Shown here piece by piece: positions 39,601 through 48,029 of a stretch of DNA of 64,000 nt; positions within the stretch are counted from its first letter, which is position 1, and each line of letters starts with the position of its first letter. Position numbers and translations under genes: made by a program. This DNA comes from Halocafeteria seosinensis (taxonomy: Eukaryota > Sar > Bigyra > Bicosoecida): assembly GCA_001687465.1 (NCBI GenBank), contig LVLI01000043.1:171341-235340 (forward strand), read 5' to 3'. The notes under the pieces are model-generated. The model had not been told where the DNA came from. It saw only the letters and a program-made list of their open reading frames with translations, and did no database searches.

Positions 39601-40786
39601 CAGAATTTCCTGTGGTTTCAAGACTGTTGTTGGCGTCGAAGCGTTCCACTAGGAGCGCGTCACCAGTCTCGCCGCTACGCGTGTCATGTACAGAGTAGCT
39701 CACTACCACCGTATGTGCAGCTGGAGAAATCCCACCGATCACAAACGTACTTCCATTATCACTTGATAAAATGTAACAATCTTCGATAAACACACTTCCC
39801 CCATTCAGCCCAGCGTAGGTTCCACAAATCCCTCCTGCTTCCATGGCCATCTCTGGTGTTTCGTGGGCACTCTTAGCAACGTGGCCAGTTGTGTAACAGT
39901 TCTCAATTCTGAGTGTACCGACGTCGCCAGCACTTGCCCCAGCAATACCCCCGCTTCCAAAGGTGGTAATGTTCCCTGTTGTGTAAGACTGGGAGACTTT
40001 GACAAAGCCGCCACTGGATGAGCATTGTTGACCTAAGATTCCCCCACCAAAGCGTGCCGTGATAGCTCCGGTAGTATAGCTTTGAGTGACGTAAACTTGG
40101 GAAGCAGTTGCCCCAGCCCTCTTCTCAGCCGCTTTACGACCACACAAACCACCAGCCCCTCTTCCTTCCATGTCCCCCGTAGAGTGGCACTTATTGATAG
40201 TGACTCGACCGCCAGCGAATCCAGCACTACCCCCAATAACCCCTCCTGCACCCGTTCCAGTGATTTTCCCGGTAGAATATGACTGTTGAATGAGGACTTC
40301 ACCTCCTTCTAGCCCACTGGTGGCTGCAGCAATGCCACCGCTCTCTGTCCCACCAATACGACCGGTGGAGCTACAGCCAACTAACTTCAGGAATTTTTGA
40401 CCGGGTCTAGTGATAAATCCTGCAGAGTCATCTGTGGCACCACCTAGCGTATGCACCCTTTTGATTAAGGGAGCATCGTCTAAGGTAGTCACTGTATTGT
40501 TGATGCTGAACACCCCTTGGAAACTGTTCATGCCGTTCAAGTCAATGGTGAAATTTTGCCCATCGAAGACTTCATTTCTCTCCAAGGTGATGTGGTCCAC
40601 ATTAGTGTAACCATTATCTTTCCAGTGAATGTCACACGTCTGGAGAAGCTTCCCGTTGGAGGAGTCAACGTAGATACATTTCTCCTCCGTGCGAAGGTCA
40701 CCGCTGCTCGCAACGACCATAGGGACTGAGATCGCAGCAGCTCCCAGAGCTATGACGGGGAGCAAGTTTCGAGAAATGGGCTTCAT
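27680..40786 (-). CDS. Giant surface protein: GLUG-like repeats, REJ-like region, one TM helix
   Basis: A single exon encodes about 4368 residues from the ATG at 40784-40786, which begins a typical signal peptide (MKPISRNLLPVIALGAAAISV). An upstream in-frame ATG at 40813 would add nine residues; a TTCGATGCAG acceptor-like site lies between the two. The ectodomain has seven tandem ~390-440-residue modules. Each starts with Cys...CDIxW and FDGxNFTI, then about eight GLUG-like repeats (xSTGxIxGxGxGGIxG), and ends in WSxxVWFxxDxxSFPQLRxNPQ. Then come a Ser/Thr/Pro-rich stalk (31878 down to about 31530), Ig/PKD-like strands and a REJ-like region with FSWHCQF...C (about 30.9-29.5 kb), a Cys-containing juxtamembrane segment, a TM helix (AGIVIGLIAAATIIGIVVHF) and a ~40-residue cytoplasmic tail. 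It is probably an adhesin or recognition protein on the cell or flagellar surface (inference). Glycine-rich repeats of this kind probably fold as a beta-helix. No GPS cleavage motif is seen. Confidence 0.85.
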   Translation of the reverse strand: MKPISRNLLPVIALGAAAISVPMVVASSGDLRTEEKCIYVDSSNGKLLQTCDIHWKDNGYTNVDHITLERNEVFDGQNFTIDLNGMNSFQGVFSINNTVTTLDDAPLIKRVHTLGGATDDSAGFITRPGQKFLKLVGCSSTGRIGGTESGGIAAATSGLEGGEVLIQQSYSTGKITGTGAGGVIGGSAGFAGGRVTINKCHSTGDMEGRGAGGLCGRKAAEKRAGATASQVYVTQSYTTGAITARFGGGILGQQCSSSGGFVKVSQSYTTGNITTFGSGGIAGASAGDVGTLRIENCYTTGHVAKSAHETPEMAMEAGGICGTYAGLNGGSVFIEDCYILSSDNGSTFVIGGISPAAHTVVVSYSVHDTRSGETGDALLVERFDANNSLETTGNSGDLHDIRGTLYEAEGHSWNSDVWFVVHNESFPQLRNNPQSYHPRDQLPTMSPFQAPSPTTTPSQTRRVYRSSTSSPVLTTNTAIASSSNTATAPSASASPRIPPPLDSRCIMRDESGWKLFQTCDIHWKASGLNSSDYIVLRADEVFDGQNFTIALDDVDGFHGLFTISDQVDSFEAAPSIQNVHVVNGSTAAEGGFIVQNGQRHVKVDHCSSTGEIRGDRSGGIAGSKSGYRGHVLIRNCHSTGTLTGDESGGIAGANAGRDGDSFDISNCYSSGAIEGSGAGGICGSYAAEDYGTVYISYCYSLGRIHGKKSGGIVGSYSASNDGFLRIRQCFTTGNISANAAGGITGKYTGDAGTVELRDSYTVGSVESGTHGSGGICGRETGYTGGSVSITNVFMLSQTPARTFMIGGLDTHFYTPSIDVRYSVHAAGVSVTDENHVVDEHIDAYGLTLTGNSGYLIDIWGKLYRNVWSSDIWFLSDNDTFPQLRNNPQSSANIAMRPERPTPRPSSSSTPKPTPSPIPRLADSQCIKEQNGDATESQLVQTCDIHWHSNGYEKSDHIVLGRNQVFDGKNFTIHLMGVNGFEGMFKISDTVSSFEEAPVIRNVHIKSGATANSGGFLVRKDQQYFEVDQCSSTGEVRGDKSGGIIGSRNGRHGGRVLIHNSYSIGNLTGSSVGGIAGEGVGYSDGFVEIVNCSSSGAIEGDLAGGICGSDTGKNDEAEAYITNCFSTGVISGRYSGGIIGGDPNSFGFGGGFNGGFVRVRQCFTTGRIIGDAAGGISGGRAALDARMEIEDSYTAGGVASDSSSTGGICGDNAGYDGTVLIKNVYMLSSSPDKTFMIGGIGGRGEIDVRYAVHSAGSERIVADRFSSSPSLTGYSGDLKDIWGQLYETPQSKWSDEVWFVPDNYSFPQLRDNPREQLDNIRCVEKTGDGSRLFQTCHIVWVANGLGSDDYITLGPNQEFDGQNFTINLEGIAEFNGVFRTSGAEKSFENAPVIKNVHTVNGKTAASGGFIVQEGQRFFEVRQCTSNGEIKGEGSGGISGSRTGYNFGEVLIRESHSTGRVTGSGAGGIAGDDCSSKEGRLSITNCFSLGSIEGFEAGGICGSDAAEDDSSLTTAGSRVYIGKCYSAGVISGTGSGGIVGGDSANNGGTNSVGGLVRVLQCFTTGNITGSGAGGISGHYTALAGSVEIKNSYTIGTVEPSSVGTGAICGEETGYDGGSLVIESVYALSSYPAREFLIGGVSYIINFDFDSEADVDVRYSVYGAGKGRTGAHTMIDENSQASGITLEGNSGDRFDIWGKLYRTWRRMWSDQIWFLPSNQSYPQLRNNPHSAANVPEMPGEPKIRPSPSTTPRPTPSAAPRFRNAPCLTHEYDSDGSKWIQNCDIQWKANGYASNDHIVLEAAETFEGNNFTINLNGVYDFDGLFRISSTVDSFQDAPLIKNVHTINGTTSYDNAFIVQGEQSFFEVDHCSSNGEVSGSGSGGIAGSSVGGDIVIRNSFSMGSLTGTGVGAIVGERACDSGGSVSIINCYSSGTIDGFGAGGICGSDAVPNIYYDAKQQLYISDCYSVGNIRGSGSGGIVGSDSARDGGFVQIQRCFTAGKILGSAAGGISGSLTGFGGYVTIRESYTLGDVAASAGGSGGICGDRTGAGGGYVFLEDVYMLSTAPSRTFLIGGVSLGSSNVSVTFSVHSTHPDRSGPVYLAGKNHALLGNAQGNSGDLRDIEGALYRQPQHVWSNETWFILDHDSFPLLKQNPQPFPTTVKIPDPRVPALSESDCVGKNEDRTVLFFSCDINWNEAGYATTESIILGPGQIFDGRNFTVNLDGVNQFKGLFQVSSDVRSLENAPLIRNVHTVNGTTAEEAGFIVQGGQQFFKVEHCSSTGEIRGTASGGIAGRRSGIARGRAVVRQSHSTGSITGSRAGGIVGDGAGVQRGVVEVIRCHSVGVIEGNNTGGICGPEGGRGELYVDKCYSTGTIMGFTSGGIAGGSSLADPVVGSVEDEGGYLRISQCFTMGDIRNSGAGGVCGSRRWSQGTITISDCYTTGDIAPYALSAGGVFGAIVDSSVSLAITNVYMLSRYPSKPFVVGGISVNMYTRPGEVNITYSVQDTGGSITGPASLVGRRNGDFRISSQGNSGNLDDIRRQLYQHGRHQWSDEIWFIPEGEKFPQLRYNSQPPDHKREFSDFSLSPSNTACLGRRDDSAVLFQSCDIDWGSSGYSNLTHILLEANETFDGQNFTINLHGMDSFRGLVRVGDSVKSFEDAPLIKNVHTVQGTTADDAGFIVQARQRFFRVQHCSSTGEIRDLGSGGIAGSKVGHTDGRVHIEESRTTGAITGRGSGGIVGMEAGSDGGLIEISGSYSLGGISGDEAGGIGGAATGRGFSSRVFINSCYSGGNIGGRGAGGIVGGSSANYGGFLRISQCFTVGDILSSASGGISGWETGWSGTVQIEDSYTTGSVRASYDAGGICGDDTAGDRGVVFINHVYMLSTSHVAMIGGISHDAEIKALIVNSSVHSTPSDATGLEHIIGSNYWYGDEHVTIVRNSGDLKDILGKLYHGWSNEVWYVPDDNSFPQLRSNPQSASAVRDRQRGIQSPSPVPSGATANSPSATPSRGHGSASVSPAAGTASRTRTVTPSAASASRTRTVTPSAVRDASVSPAAASASRTRTVTPSPTVTPTGTPTRSRNPSVTATSTVLPSNLHPPAITNRPMLDPLETLFTISFNMPTNRANLGIRFECLDLIFSDIGSRANVFDKCSWQDPQTLLVLLRSPTVDREEFGTTIGTGSNITVRGGMIQRQGGSVAMPETVVQLGAPDSTPDVDFFVDFQRVISNCGDQDIQVTSVVGDGRKEGISWEWNLEAVVQFGGANITNSQRVSGIHKNVSSATLRNQDFLFLSREQLVGGAIYKIQLQGSNEFGSVHEKLIEFEVLDYLSPSVVFEQLPNTQFPASAGADFEASVGIDQCQDQTTQLSALTSDFTFSWRLIDPRGKELGVSLFRQPDPRRLNIPSGRFVPYSDNYFVQFNVTAVPIGGGETLRTQSQAAFRVIPSGVTASINGGDRKVRTQSTLELDGSGSKSPDEGQPDLPSGWQFRYRFSWHCQFTESYGMERNCSQMLLDNTHNNEAIVVDSGKLQSLHESAGSPPEMRMKFSLTVDMHLDREKYGSFHSRATDEVTITLVPNRIPTMRIDSVVSEGSTNTPAITNHNGQSIYRINRGDYVTIFGSVDDTDDIRKEWALANRLDPLLANIMDSPSRFNDRLAIRSDSLSEGVTYTFRFSGRFEDEEMHGTAEVPVMVNLPPRRGELVLASSDEIVSDTTSVILQARGWQDLDMPLEYAFYYGFSEDFESSTLMSPSGEKRSITTTIPSPSQGNDVWLFVRVIDSLGASAIASKHVTVEQPSVEQKQAFFDREAENAEQCVALSDSACVARAAREAFRAGQSFSRQRLLQTSSANNRMAELLDLLESSLKSYVNYDELAQMYIDSLSNAAGSSGVNERFSEEVVRLENQVLGKNFESGRNQFRYDHALASRSLEVNSRTLFDNLRMGSSRFNYSVFYFTHQSAQLIGESVLLGLEDGTSTRTVAAPFASVPTFCDRNPSVAVFSRRLAGDVPFEIVPSAQHGVGVSDLEFEDCGQDPVDTSTSPRAVSKVKGKATDATTVIAEEYADPPSDIPPGASIKEAGKKSTTVERKLGQLRKRFAELLPQGNKLTQDGGQLQLQSESRGSGSLPMQDNLTPLTRDIASKTLRITAMHTPSGNEGTEINSNWTVTLPLFPDTTGNLTTALDIDGILRGDRDIPVSEINCSNQEEVSIACTDYFNGNQQVFYFKCDSSLAGSTIEILCPQTLIVPVLLRSGNTVPQEWSDEPHSINFDGRHVSANTTKTGLFTSTLFTTNTGVAGRVKSTESSSSADSANAGSTGQVSGGAVAGIVIGLIAAATIIGIVVHFRRKTSDVSRPTPETPSNATWDVYFGTHDEEAQPSRTAKH
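31601..31767 (-). repeat. Minisatellite in the mucin-like stalk
   Basis: The plus strand repeats GGCGTAACAGT(G/A)CG(G/A)GTTC followed by TGGAAGCA three times (from about 31604, 31674 and 31713), alternating with a CTGCTGGCGAAACCGATGCA unit. On the coding strand this reads ASRTRTVTPSA repeats inside the surface protein's Ser/Thr/Pro stalk. All units stay in frame. Confidence 0.75.
31878..40690 (-). repeat. Seven tandem ~1.2-1.4-kb coding modules
   Basis: Module starts, at the first Cys of each (coding strand), are near 40690, 39284, 38026, 36843, 35513, 34286 and 33043; the last ends near 31878. Every module has the same internal order: CDIxW, FDGxNFTI, NVHTxxGxT, CSSTGEI, successive GGIxG repeats, QCFTTGxI, SYTxGxV, VYMLS, YSVH, GNSGDLxDI, WSxxVWF. 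This order points to duplication of a whole module, followed by divergence. Linkers after modules 1, 2 and 4 hold Pro/Thr/Ser-rich spacers. Confidence 0.85.
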
Positions 40787-40813
40787 GTTTTCTAGAAGCT
40801 GCATCGAACACAC

Positions 40814-42868
40814 AACAAAAAACTGTTACAAAAGAGCCGTTGAAACAGAACGACTCAATGAGTCACGACTAATGAGGCGCCAGCTGGTTCTTCGCTGCCT
40901 CTTTGACTCCTCTCCAGAACAAGCACCTTCCTTCTCGGAGCCCTTTCACTTCGATCCGTATTTTGCATAAAGTTCAATTGTATGCGTGCTTTATTCAACG
41001 GCACAAGCTTCCCCTAGACGTTCTGTCCCTTTTCTTCGAGGTTCACGAAAGTGCGAAGTGCTGGCTTCCCTGGCAATTCCCCTACGAAGCTTACCTTACC
41101 TTTTTTTTCCCCTTTTGACTCCCCTCGATATTTTCGAGAGTGGACGGACACGATCAGCTATGTCCCTTTCGCAATCTAGGTTAAGTGTCTACTGCACCCT
41201 TTTCAGTATGTGCGCAAATTGCTGTCAGCTGAAAAACCTGTTTTTAACCAAGTCCTGCTGCTAAAAAACAAGTCGTCCACTGAATCACATTGTGTCCCTA
41301 AGAATATGAGGTAGTATGACCGCACATCACACCTCAGCTGGGCAGCCTGTCACGACTTTCTGACGGGAGAACAACAATCTTTCCTTGGTACTTGTCCGTT
41401 GCGCCAGTTGCGCGACTTATAGCGAGAACGGTGACTTGCGAGACACAATTTAAAGTCTTGTTGGGGCCAACCAAATTGTGGAACGTTCCTGAATCAAAGG
41501 AGCTACTCCTTGCTGTGCTGGGAGCGCTTGGAACGCGCATTCATGGTGACCCAACAGGACTGGAAGGTACTTGCGACATACCGTACACGTCCTTGGACTC
41601 TTGCGACACAGCAACAACAAGAATAGGCAAAGTACATGCGTGGAATAGTCAGCCTGAAGCCACTCACGACCGGAGAAGTTGTCAGTGAGGACAGGCAGTA
41701 TCCCGAAACGATCACACTCCACACACACTCCCTGCTGCTAAAGCGAAGCAAATGGCTCAAGCTCGCCGTAAAAGACTAAGAAATATGGCTCAATACCCGA
41801 GTGCAGTATGCTGTAAAGCCTGGAAGCTATTGCCGCCTATAATAGGCCCCCCCGGGAGATCAGGAGGTGTGAGGTGATTCTAGAAGCATGGAATTGACCA
41901 CAATCGATGACAATCAAACGAAGTGCGAAAACCACCGTGCCGTTTATATGCATCTAAGTATTGTCCAACCAGAAAAGGGCAATGTGTTTGCCACACGCAC
42001 AGGGATTTTTATGGTTACTGTTGTTACAGTCAGTCGATTGCACCGTATGTATGTATGCGAGCAACGACAACAAACTGTTCGGGACAATTTGGATGTCTCC
42101 TGGGTGGTGGGTGCCATGGCTTGGCAGGGCAAATGGAAGTGGGGGAGTTGTAGCATCTAAAGGTGCCCAGTCTCAAACTCAGGCTGGATTTCGAACACCG
42201 GGAGGGAGACCATGCATGTAAATGTACCTTACGTACAGTAGCCGGTACAGCCATGCACGCAGCGTACCGTACCGTACACTTGTATGGGCCACCGTTTCGC
42301 CCATACATACAGTAATTTATCAAATGGCGGGAGGAGATACTAGTTCCCAAAAATAATGTAGTAATGTTTAATGTCGTTCTATCGTGTCGAGTCGTGGTCT
42401 TGTCGTTCATTTCCAGTACCGTAGATAAAGTGATGTCGAAACCGAAGAAATGAAACTCTACCGGCGAGTTTGTAAAGTTCCGGATTCTTACAACTCGATA
42501 ACGAGTCGTTTTCCCCAGCATTACCTGGCAGCTCGTGCATGGTGGGTAACAACAGTGGTCTTGGTCGAGAACACTCCCTTTACCCTCAATGGCTCTGCAT
42601 TGCAAGTTGCAACACTCTACAGATCAGCAGATCTCCAACAACCCAAGTTGAAGTTGAAGTTTGAAAAAGCGCGCGTTGGTTGGGTGCTCGTTGTATTATG
42701 CAGGACGTGTATTCGATGACAGTGGGTGGTTGGTTAGTGTTATACGCACATGCCGCGGATGTATTGAACGTGTGTGCCTAGCTGTCTGTCTGCGTTTCTG
42801 CTCGTGGCTTGGAGTTGGCTTGTCCATCCCCCTCCTCTCCTCCGTGCGACCGACTGCGACAACGGAAA
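40814..42868. other. 2-kb intergenic region without a supported gene
   Basis: This lies between two divergent genes, the surface protein (minus) and the IQUB-like gene (plus). Short open frames occur on both strands but none has family features, good splice partners or a signal peptide. Near 42240-42290 there are short CGTACCGTACC-type repeats. A 13-bp palindrome TTGCAA-G-TTGCAA lies near 42599-42611, and a triple AAGTTG direct repeat lies near 42645-42660, about 210 bp before the IQUB-like start. Confidence 0.5.
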
Positions 42869-44872
42869 ATGGAGCAAGATGATGGGAATTCCCCTCCCCA
42901 GGAGGAGGAGGCAGAAGAACAGCCTCTCCATGGAGGTCAGCAGGCTCACCAAGAAGACAATGATGAAGGCCAAGGGGAAGGAAAGGAGGAATATGGTGGA
43001 GATTCCGGTGAACAACAGGAGGAAGAGGATACCGATGAACAACAGCAGCGTCAAATGCAGACACAGATGCAGACATCATCTTCAGCAGGTGTGGACGAAG
43101 ACGAGGAGGAGCTCCTGGGGGACGCTCTGGTCGGATTTCGCGTGTTTCCGGATGGATTGGTGCTCCAACCGCAGCCCTTTGATGCCGGAACGTCGATCAA
43201 AACGATGAAACAAACGATTGGAGAGCAGCTGCAAGTGCCCTGGCTGCATGTCGTCGTTCGATTTGGAGGGGTGCTCGCCCCTACAAAGTCCAATCTCTAC
43301 GATTGTGGCGTGTTTCCTGGAAGTACCATTTTGGGAGATATCGTGGTGGACCCGACCCAGGATTCTGAAGAGTACAAACTGCCAGCAGAAATTATGGTTC
43401 AAGTCAAGGATGACGGTATGTAATGTACCCTTGCACACCAAATTTTTCTTATCTAACGGCAATTTTTATGCATTCCTTTCTGGCTTCGGTTTGCAGACAC
43501 TGGTGAGGTGGCTAAGCTCATGAAAGTAGCAGTTGAACGACCGGAAGATTACGATAAGAAACCGTACTTGGGAGGATTTAGAAATAAGAAAACAGGAGCC
43601 ATTTTGCACCATGCATAGTAAGTATATTGACTCAGTGGTTGTAGGTGGTGTTCGTGGATCTCCGTTATCTACTGGTTTAACGACTTGGTCACTTGCAGCA
43701 CACAAACAGCATCCGCCATCAAAAGCCGATGGGCAAATAAGAAACAGATGTTGACCCGTGAAACTCAAACAGTAGATCTTGTCACGCGCAGCACGCAAAC
43801 AAAACGTGAAGCGTCGACACAGATGACTAAACCTGGAGTATTCGTTGATTCCAGTGGAGATACGTGTATCTATGCAAAGGAATATTTCTCGGCAAACGAG
43901 TTAGACAAGATCAGAGCCGAGGCTGCATTACGCTTACAATGCTTTTGGAGATGTTATGTGGCTCGGAGGAAAGCGCAGGAACGACATGATGAAAAAATGT
44001 CCTTCCATAGGAAGACCCGGGAGAAACAAATTAGGGAGCAGACTAGGGAACAAGAACGACAAAGTGAGCATGAAATGAGGCGCACGAATCCTCGAACCAA
44101 AGAAGACTTTGCGATCTTGTACACGGAGGTACAAAATTGGACCAAGACCGAAATGGAAAAGATCCAAGAAGACCACTCACTTAGCGAGGAGGACAAGGCA
44201 CAAGCACGAGCAGATGTTCTCGAGAAGGAGACAGAGATGATACAAAGAATTAACCGCTTGAAGAGTCAGGCAGCAAAGGAAGCAAAATCGAAACACGTCA
44301 AGAAGACATTGAAGGAAATGTCAGCTCCGAAAAAATGGGAAATGAGCGACGGAGAAATTGCTTCTGTTCACACTCCTTTCACATGCAGGGCTACAGAATT
44401 GCGCGATTTATACCTAAGTTTGGAAGCTGGTGGAGAAGCACTACCCATCAATGAACGTCTCGACGTGTTGCTAAATGTAAAGTACACCGTAAAAGAATTC
44501 GATTGTGGACTTACTCGAGAAATTGTGGAAATTATTGATAGAGAAGCCGACCTTCTAAACCGTAATAGAAGACAATCGACTATGGGAAATATGCGGAAGC
44601 GATTGAGCAACCTATTCTTGCAGTGGATATCCACACCGGAATTCAATTCCGAGGCCTCCCGCTTCCAGAAGGTGGCGCAACCCCTCGCAATGAGGCCAGA
44701 CGTAAAACCCATACTAGACCCGAAGGAGAGGCGCAGAGGAATGAACGAAACCTGGTCTGCCGTACATCGAAGCCGGAGTAAATTTAGCGAAACTATGAAC
44801 GGCGGGTTCGACGGGTCGTTGGTGAACTCACATCCAAGCACGTATCATGAACTTGGACCCGAAAACCAATAA
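42869..44872 (+). CDS. IQUB: IQ and ubiquitin-like domain protein (IQUB-like, ciliary)
   Basis: Exons 42869-43415, 43497-43617 and 43699-44872 (81-bp introns, GTATGT...TTGCAG and GTAAGT...TTGCAG) give 613 residues. The order matches IQUB. An acidic, Gln-rich N-terminus precedes a ubiquitin-like fold at about 88-162 (GFRVFPDGLVLQ...). Then come YLGGFRNKKTG...LHHAYTQT at about 205-226, an IQ motif at about 298-317 (ALRLQCFWRCYVARRK) and a charged coiled coil with NPRTKEDFAILYTEV. In animals IQUB is a component of radial spoke 1 of motile cilia, which fits the neighbouring axonemal dynein and CEP290-like genes. The human protein is longer (about 790 residues); this one ends sooner after the C-terminal conserved part. 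Three TQT triads (224, 245, 255) and a TQM (263) cluster just before the IQ motif. It lies tail-to-tail with the cyclin gene, 128 bp between stops. Confidence 0.88.
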
Positions 44873-45000
44873 GACAGGCGAGTGTCTTTTCCATGTTCTC
44901 GTTTGCAGTAGGACTGCTCACCTTAAACGGTAGCTTCGTTCCGTACCAACTGAGACTATGCGAGTCGCTACAATCATTCTAAAACGGAGTGGCTGCACCC

Positions 45001-47473
45001 TTATGCAAACTGGTTAGACCTAACCCCAGCGGCCACGGAAGCAGAGCTCGGCGCGGTATTTAACGTCGTTATCGCTCCTGGGCTGAGCGCTTGCACTCGC
45101 GGGTTCTGGGAAACCTTTTCGTAGGGAGCGTGTCCATATTTTTCCTTTATAGCTTGTAACGTGTTAGTGGGTGCGTCGCGGTGCGCCTGGGCGATGTCCT
45201 CTGCACAGCACTTGATTTCACTCTGTTTATATCCCGTATAAAACTCGAGGTCCCATGTCTGCAAACAGGCCAACGTGTAGCTCTCGGAATAATACTATAC
45301 TCCTAAGAGCATTCGAAAATAGACGACCTACCCATGGAGAATCGATATTGAGTATCTTTCTGGCGCACAATATAGCAGCAGCGGCTACTTCTGACGGGCG
45401 ATACTTAAGAAATCTGTACTCAGGTAGTGTCAGCTCTGTCAGGTATTTCACGAGGTTGGTCAATAGATCCCCTTTGGTGGCTCCCGCTGCTCTCAGAAAA
45501 CGTGACATATATGTTCGAGGAGTAACTGCTCGAAGCCTGAATTGAAGCCTCTGAAGTATATGCGCTTCCATATTTAGGACCTGCAAAATGAGAACGTTCC
45601 ATATATTTTCCGATTTCTCGCACAACGATCCCGATAACACGTACTTCACGTCGTTTATAAGTATTGTCGGATATATACACATATTCAGCCACCGTAGGGG
45701 CATTTCGGAAGAGTTCCTCAATTTTCCTGTACCGTGGGCCCTTCAAGAGTTCCATCCCCTCTCATAAAACATGACCACACTACAAACTTACGCCGCAACG
45801 AGGAGTGCCGAGCATCCAAGGAGCTGGAGACGCGTACGATGAATGGAAAATAAGGAGAGGCACCGATCGACCAGCTGAACGGCATGGTACAGCGTTTCTG
45901 GAACGAGTCTATATTCTTCCGTAACCTCAACAAGCCAATCCACCAAGACAGCTCGCATTCCTGGGTTTATATCTCGCTGGACGGTCTCCATATAGTCCGC
46001 TTTTAACTCGCGCGGCACCTGCAATGAAACATGGATCTCGATGTGGGAATACTTCTTCAGATGAAGATGCGAAATAGCTTCGTACTTCACAGGACTTCAA
46101 ATATGAGAAGTAGTCCATGGCGTACGCAGTTACGAAAGCTGCATTGTCCTGGTGTAGCGTATCAATGTCGACTGTAGGTTGGGTTGGGCGCTCATGGTCC
46201 TCCAAATCCGTAGTCGCCGAGCAGCCTTCGTCATCGCTGCCTGGGGCTGCAAAACCTCCTTGGATGATATAGTACGTCGCGGCATCTGGTCCATCGAAAA
46301 CAAGAGAATACTTACTCGGGTCTTCATAGTGGGTTTCATGTACATCTTCAGTGGTTGTGCCGTTTTGCGTATTACTTGCAACGGTCTGCACCAGTAGAGC
46401 ACATGTTGAAAGACGGGGTTAGAACACCGAACAATAGTGTTCGCAGCTTACATCTATCGAAGTCACTGTAACATTGGTTCCAATTTGGCCCGAGCTATAA
46501 TTTGGGGCTCCAGAGGTGACAGACTCAGAATTTTCTCGGACCTGCATTCGGGGCGCAAGGACGGGAGTATTCTCGACGCGTAGTTCCAGCTTTTCGCATG
46601 TAGCACTTACCGTTGTTTCTCGTGCCGCGCGGCGACGCTTCCTTCTGGCTCTTGCAGAGGATGAAGATTCCTGCTCTATTGTAACCACGTCTGTTCGATT
46701 AGTCTCTAAGGTGTCAGTACCATTCACTTCATGCTGTTGTGACGACGAAAATAATGCAGGGGTCCTGGTATCCATTCAGACGATGAACGTAACACGTACC
46801 TGATAGTCCTCCGATGAGCTGTAGCTGCCAGTATCATCGACAGTACGCCTTCTTTTTGTACTCGTCGTTCGTCCAGCTCTGTTTTCCCCTGAAGTTCGGT
46901 TGATACTTGACGACGCTGGGACTGTAGAACTGGTTGCTTGGATCTGGTCGCCCTCCTCATCGTGATCAAGTACTATGCACTCTTGATTCTCGATATCATG
47001 GGTCGTATTTCGGGTATCCCTCCTCGACGCAGAATGGCCATCGCCGGTTCGCTGCAGAAAGGCAAATAAAGCTAAATGTTCGATAAACTGCCACATGACA
47101 CCCCAATTCAAAGACGCGCCCGCAGGTTGAAGTTGTCGTATACAGCCGCTATGCCCTTTTCCTACCCTCGTCCGACGCCTACACGGTCATGTTAAAACTC
47201 TATTATTTCGATATCCGTTTTCGCTGTCTTCAATGGATCTCTGAATCGAGAGCTACGGGGCGTTGACCAGCCGCAGTTGCCCGTGGGGGAACAGCCTTGG
47301 GGGAAGACCAAGGGCGAAAAAAAACTACAAAAAGGGGTACACTTTTCGGAGCTAACGACGAAGATATGACCTACTTCTGCTCGTCTTTTCGGTCTCCCTG
47401 CCGATGTGTTGGACTGGAGGTTAGATACGTCCGAAAGTGCACTTCTTCGAGGTCGGGTCGAGGAGGAGGACAT
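45001..47473 (-). CDS. A-type-like mitotic/S-phase cyclin
   Basis: Eight exons join in frame to 582 residues: 47375-47473, 46800-47051, 46452-46733, 46086-46385, 45792-46018, 45645-45726, 45332-45580 and 45001-45258. Six introns are 64-73 bp and the first is 323 bp. All are phase 0 except the fifth. The N-terminus has a consensus destruction box R10-S-A-L13-x4-N18, so APC/C-driven turnover is likely. Basic stretches ([10 protein letters not shown]) could act as nuclear localisation signals. The cyclin box (about 290-540) reads [20 protein letters not shown] and [20 protein letters not shown] followed by VYISDNTY, closest to A-type cyclins (EFVYITDDTY). The C-terminal box ends with [13 protein letters not shown]. 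It should activate a CDK in the nucleus. The long first intron could hide one small exon (47192-47374), but no clean in-frame pair of sites was found. Confidence 0.85.
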
Positions 47474-48029
47474 CTTGAAATATTCACTGTATACTATGTA
47501 ATACACTGTTAAAGTCGTCTGTCGTTGTGGAGTCTGAAGCGAAAACTACAAAAAGCATGCAAAGGGGTTTTCAAGGGGAGAAGGGGTCCACCAGCCGTTT
47601 TGTGAGCCCACGACGACAGCCGAGTCTACAGCTTTCAAACGAGTTGACAACGTAGGGAATCACAAGCAAGGTGCTGCAATACATTTACTGAGTGAAAGAG
47701 ACGGTCAAATGTCCTCCCATATTGTCAACTCCAGAGCGCCATGCGATTGTCTTGGCTCGATTTGAATCGGATTTGAATCACCTTCACAACAGTACTTCCG
47801 CTGGGCAGAGTCAGACTGAGTCTACTCAATCTGGCAGACGTGGGGCAGAGACCCGACGAATGTTTCGGTGCCGGTTTCTGGGGTCCTGCTGGTCACGGGT
47901 CGGTCATCGGGTTTACAAATTCAAATTCTCCTGTGAGGACTTGTGTACAATGGTGGGCGCATACAGATGCCTAAGTATATTTCAATTGGGGGAAAGGCCC
48001 CTAACAAGCCTTGCAGATTTGCAGGAGTG

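Noticed and set aside
41392-41688. Plus-strand frame of 98 codons in the 2-kb gap
   Set aside because: No recognisable motif and no good donor/acceptor partners; overlapped by equally long frames on the other strand.
47192-47374. Possible extra exon in the first cyclin intron
   Set aside because: The open frame has no donor that restores the frame of the next exon cleanly, and cyclin N-termini are not conserved enough to decide.
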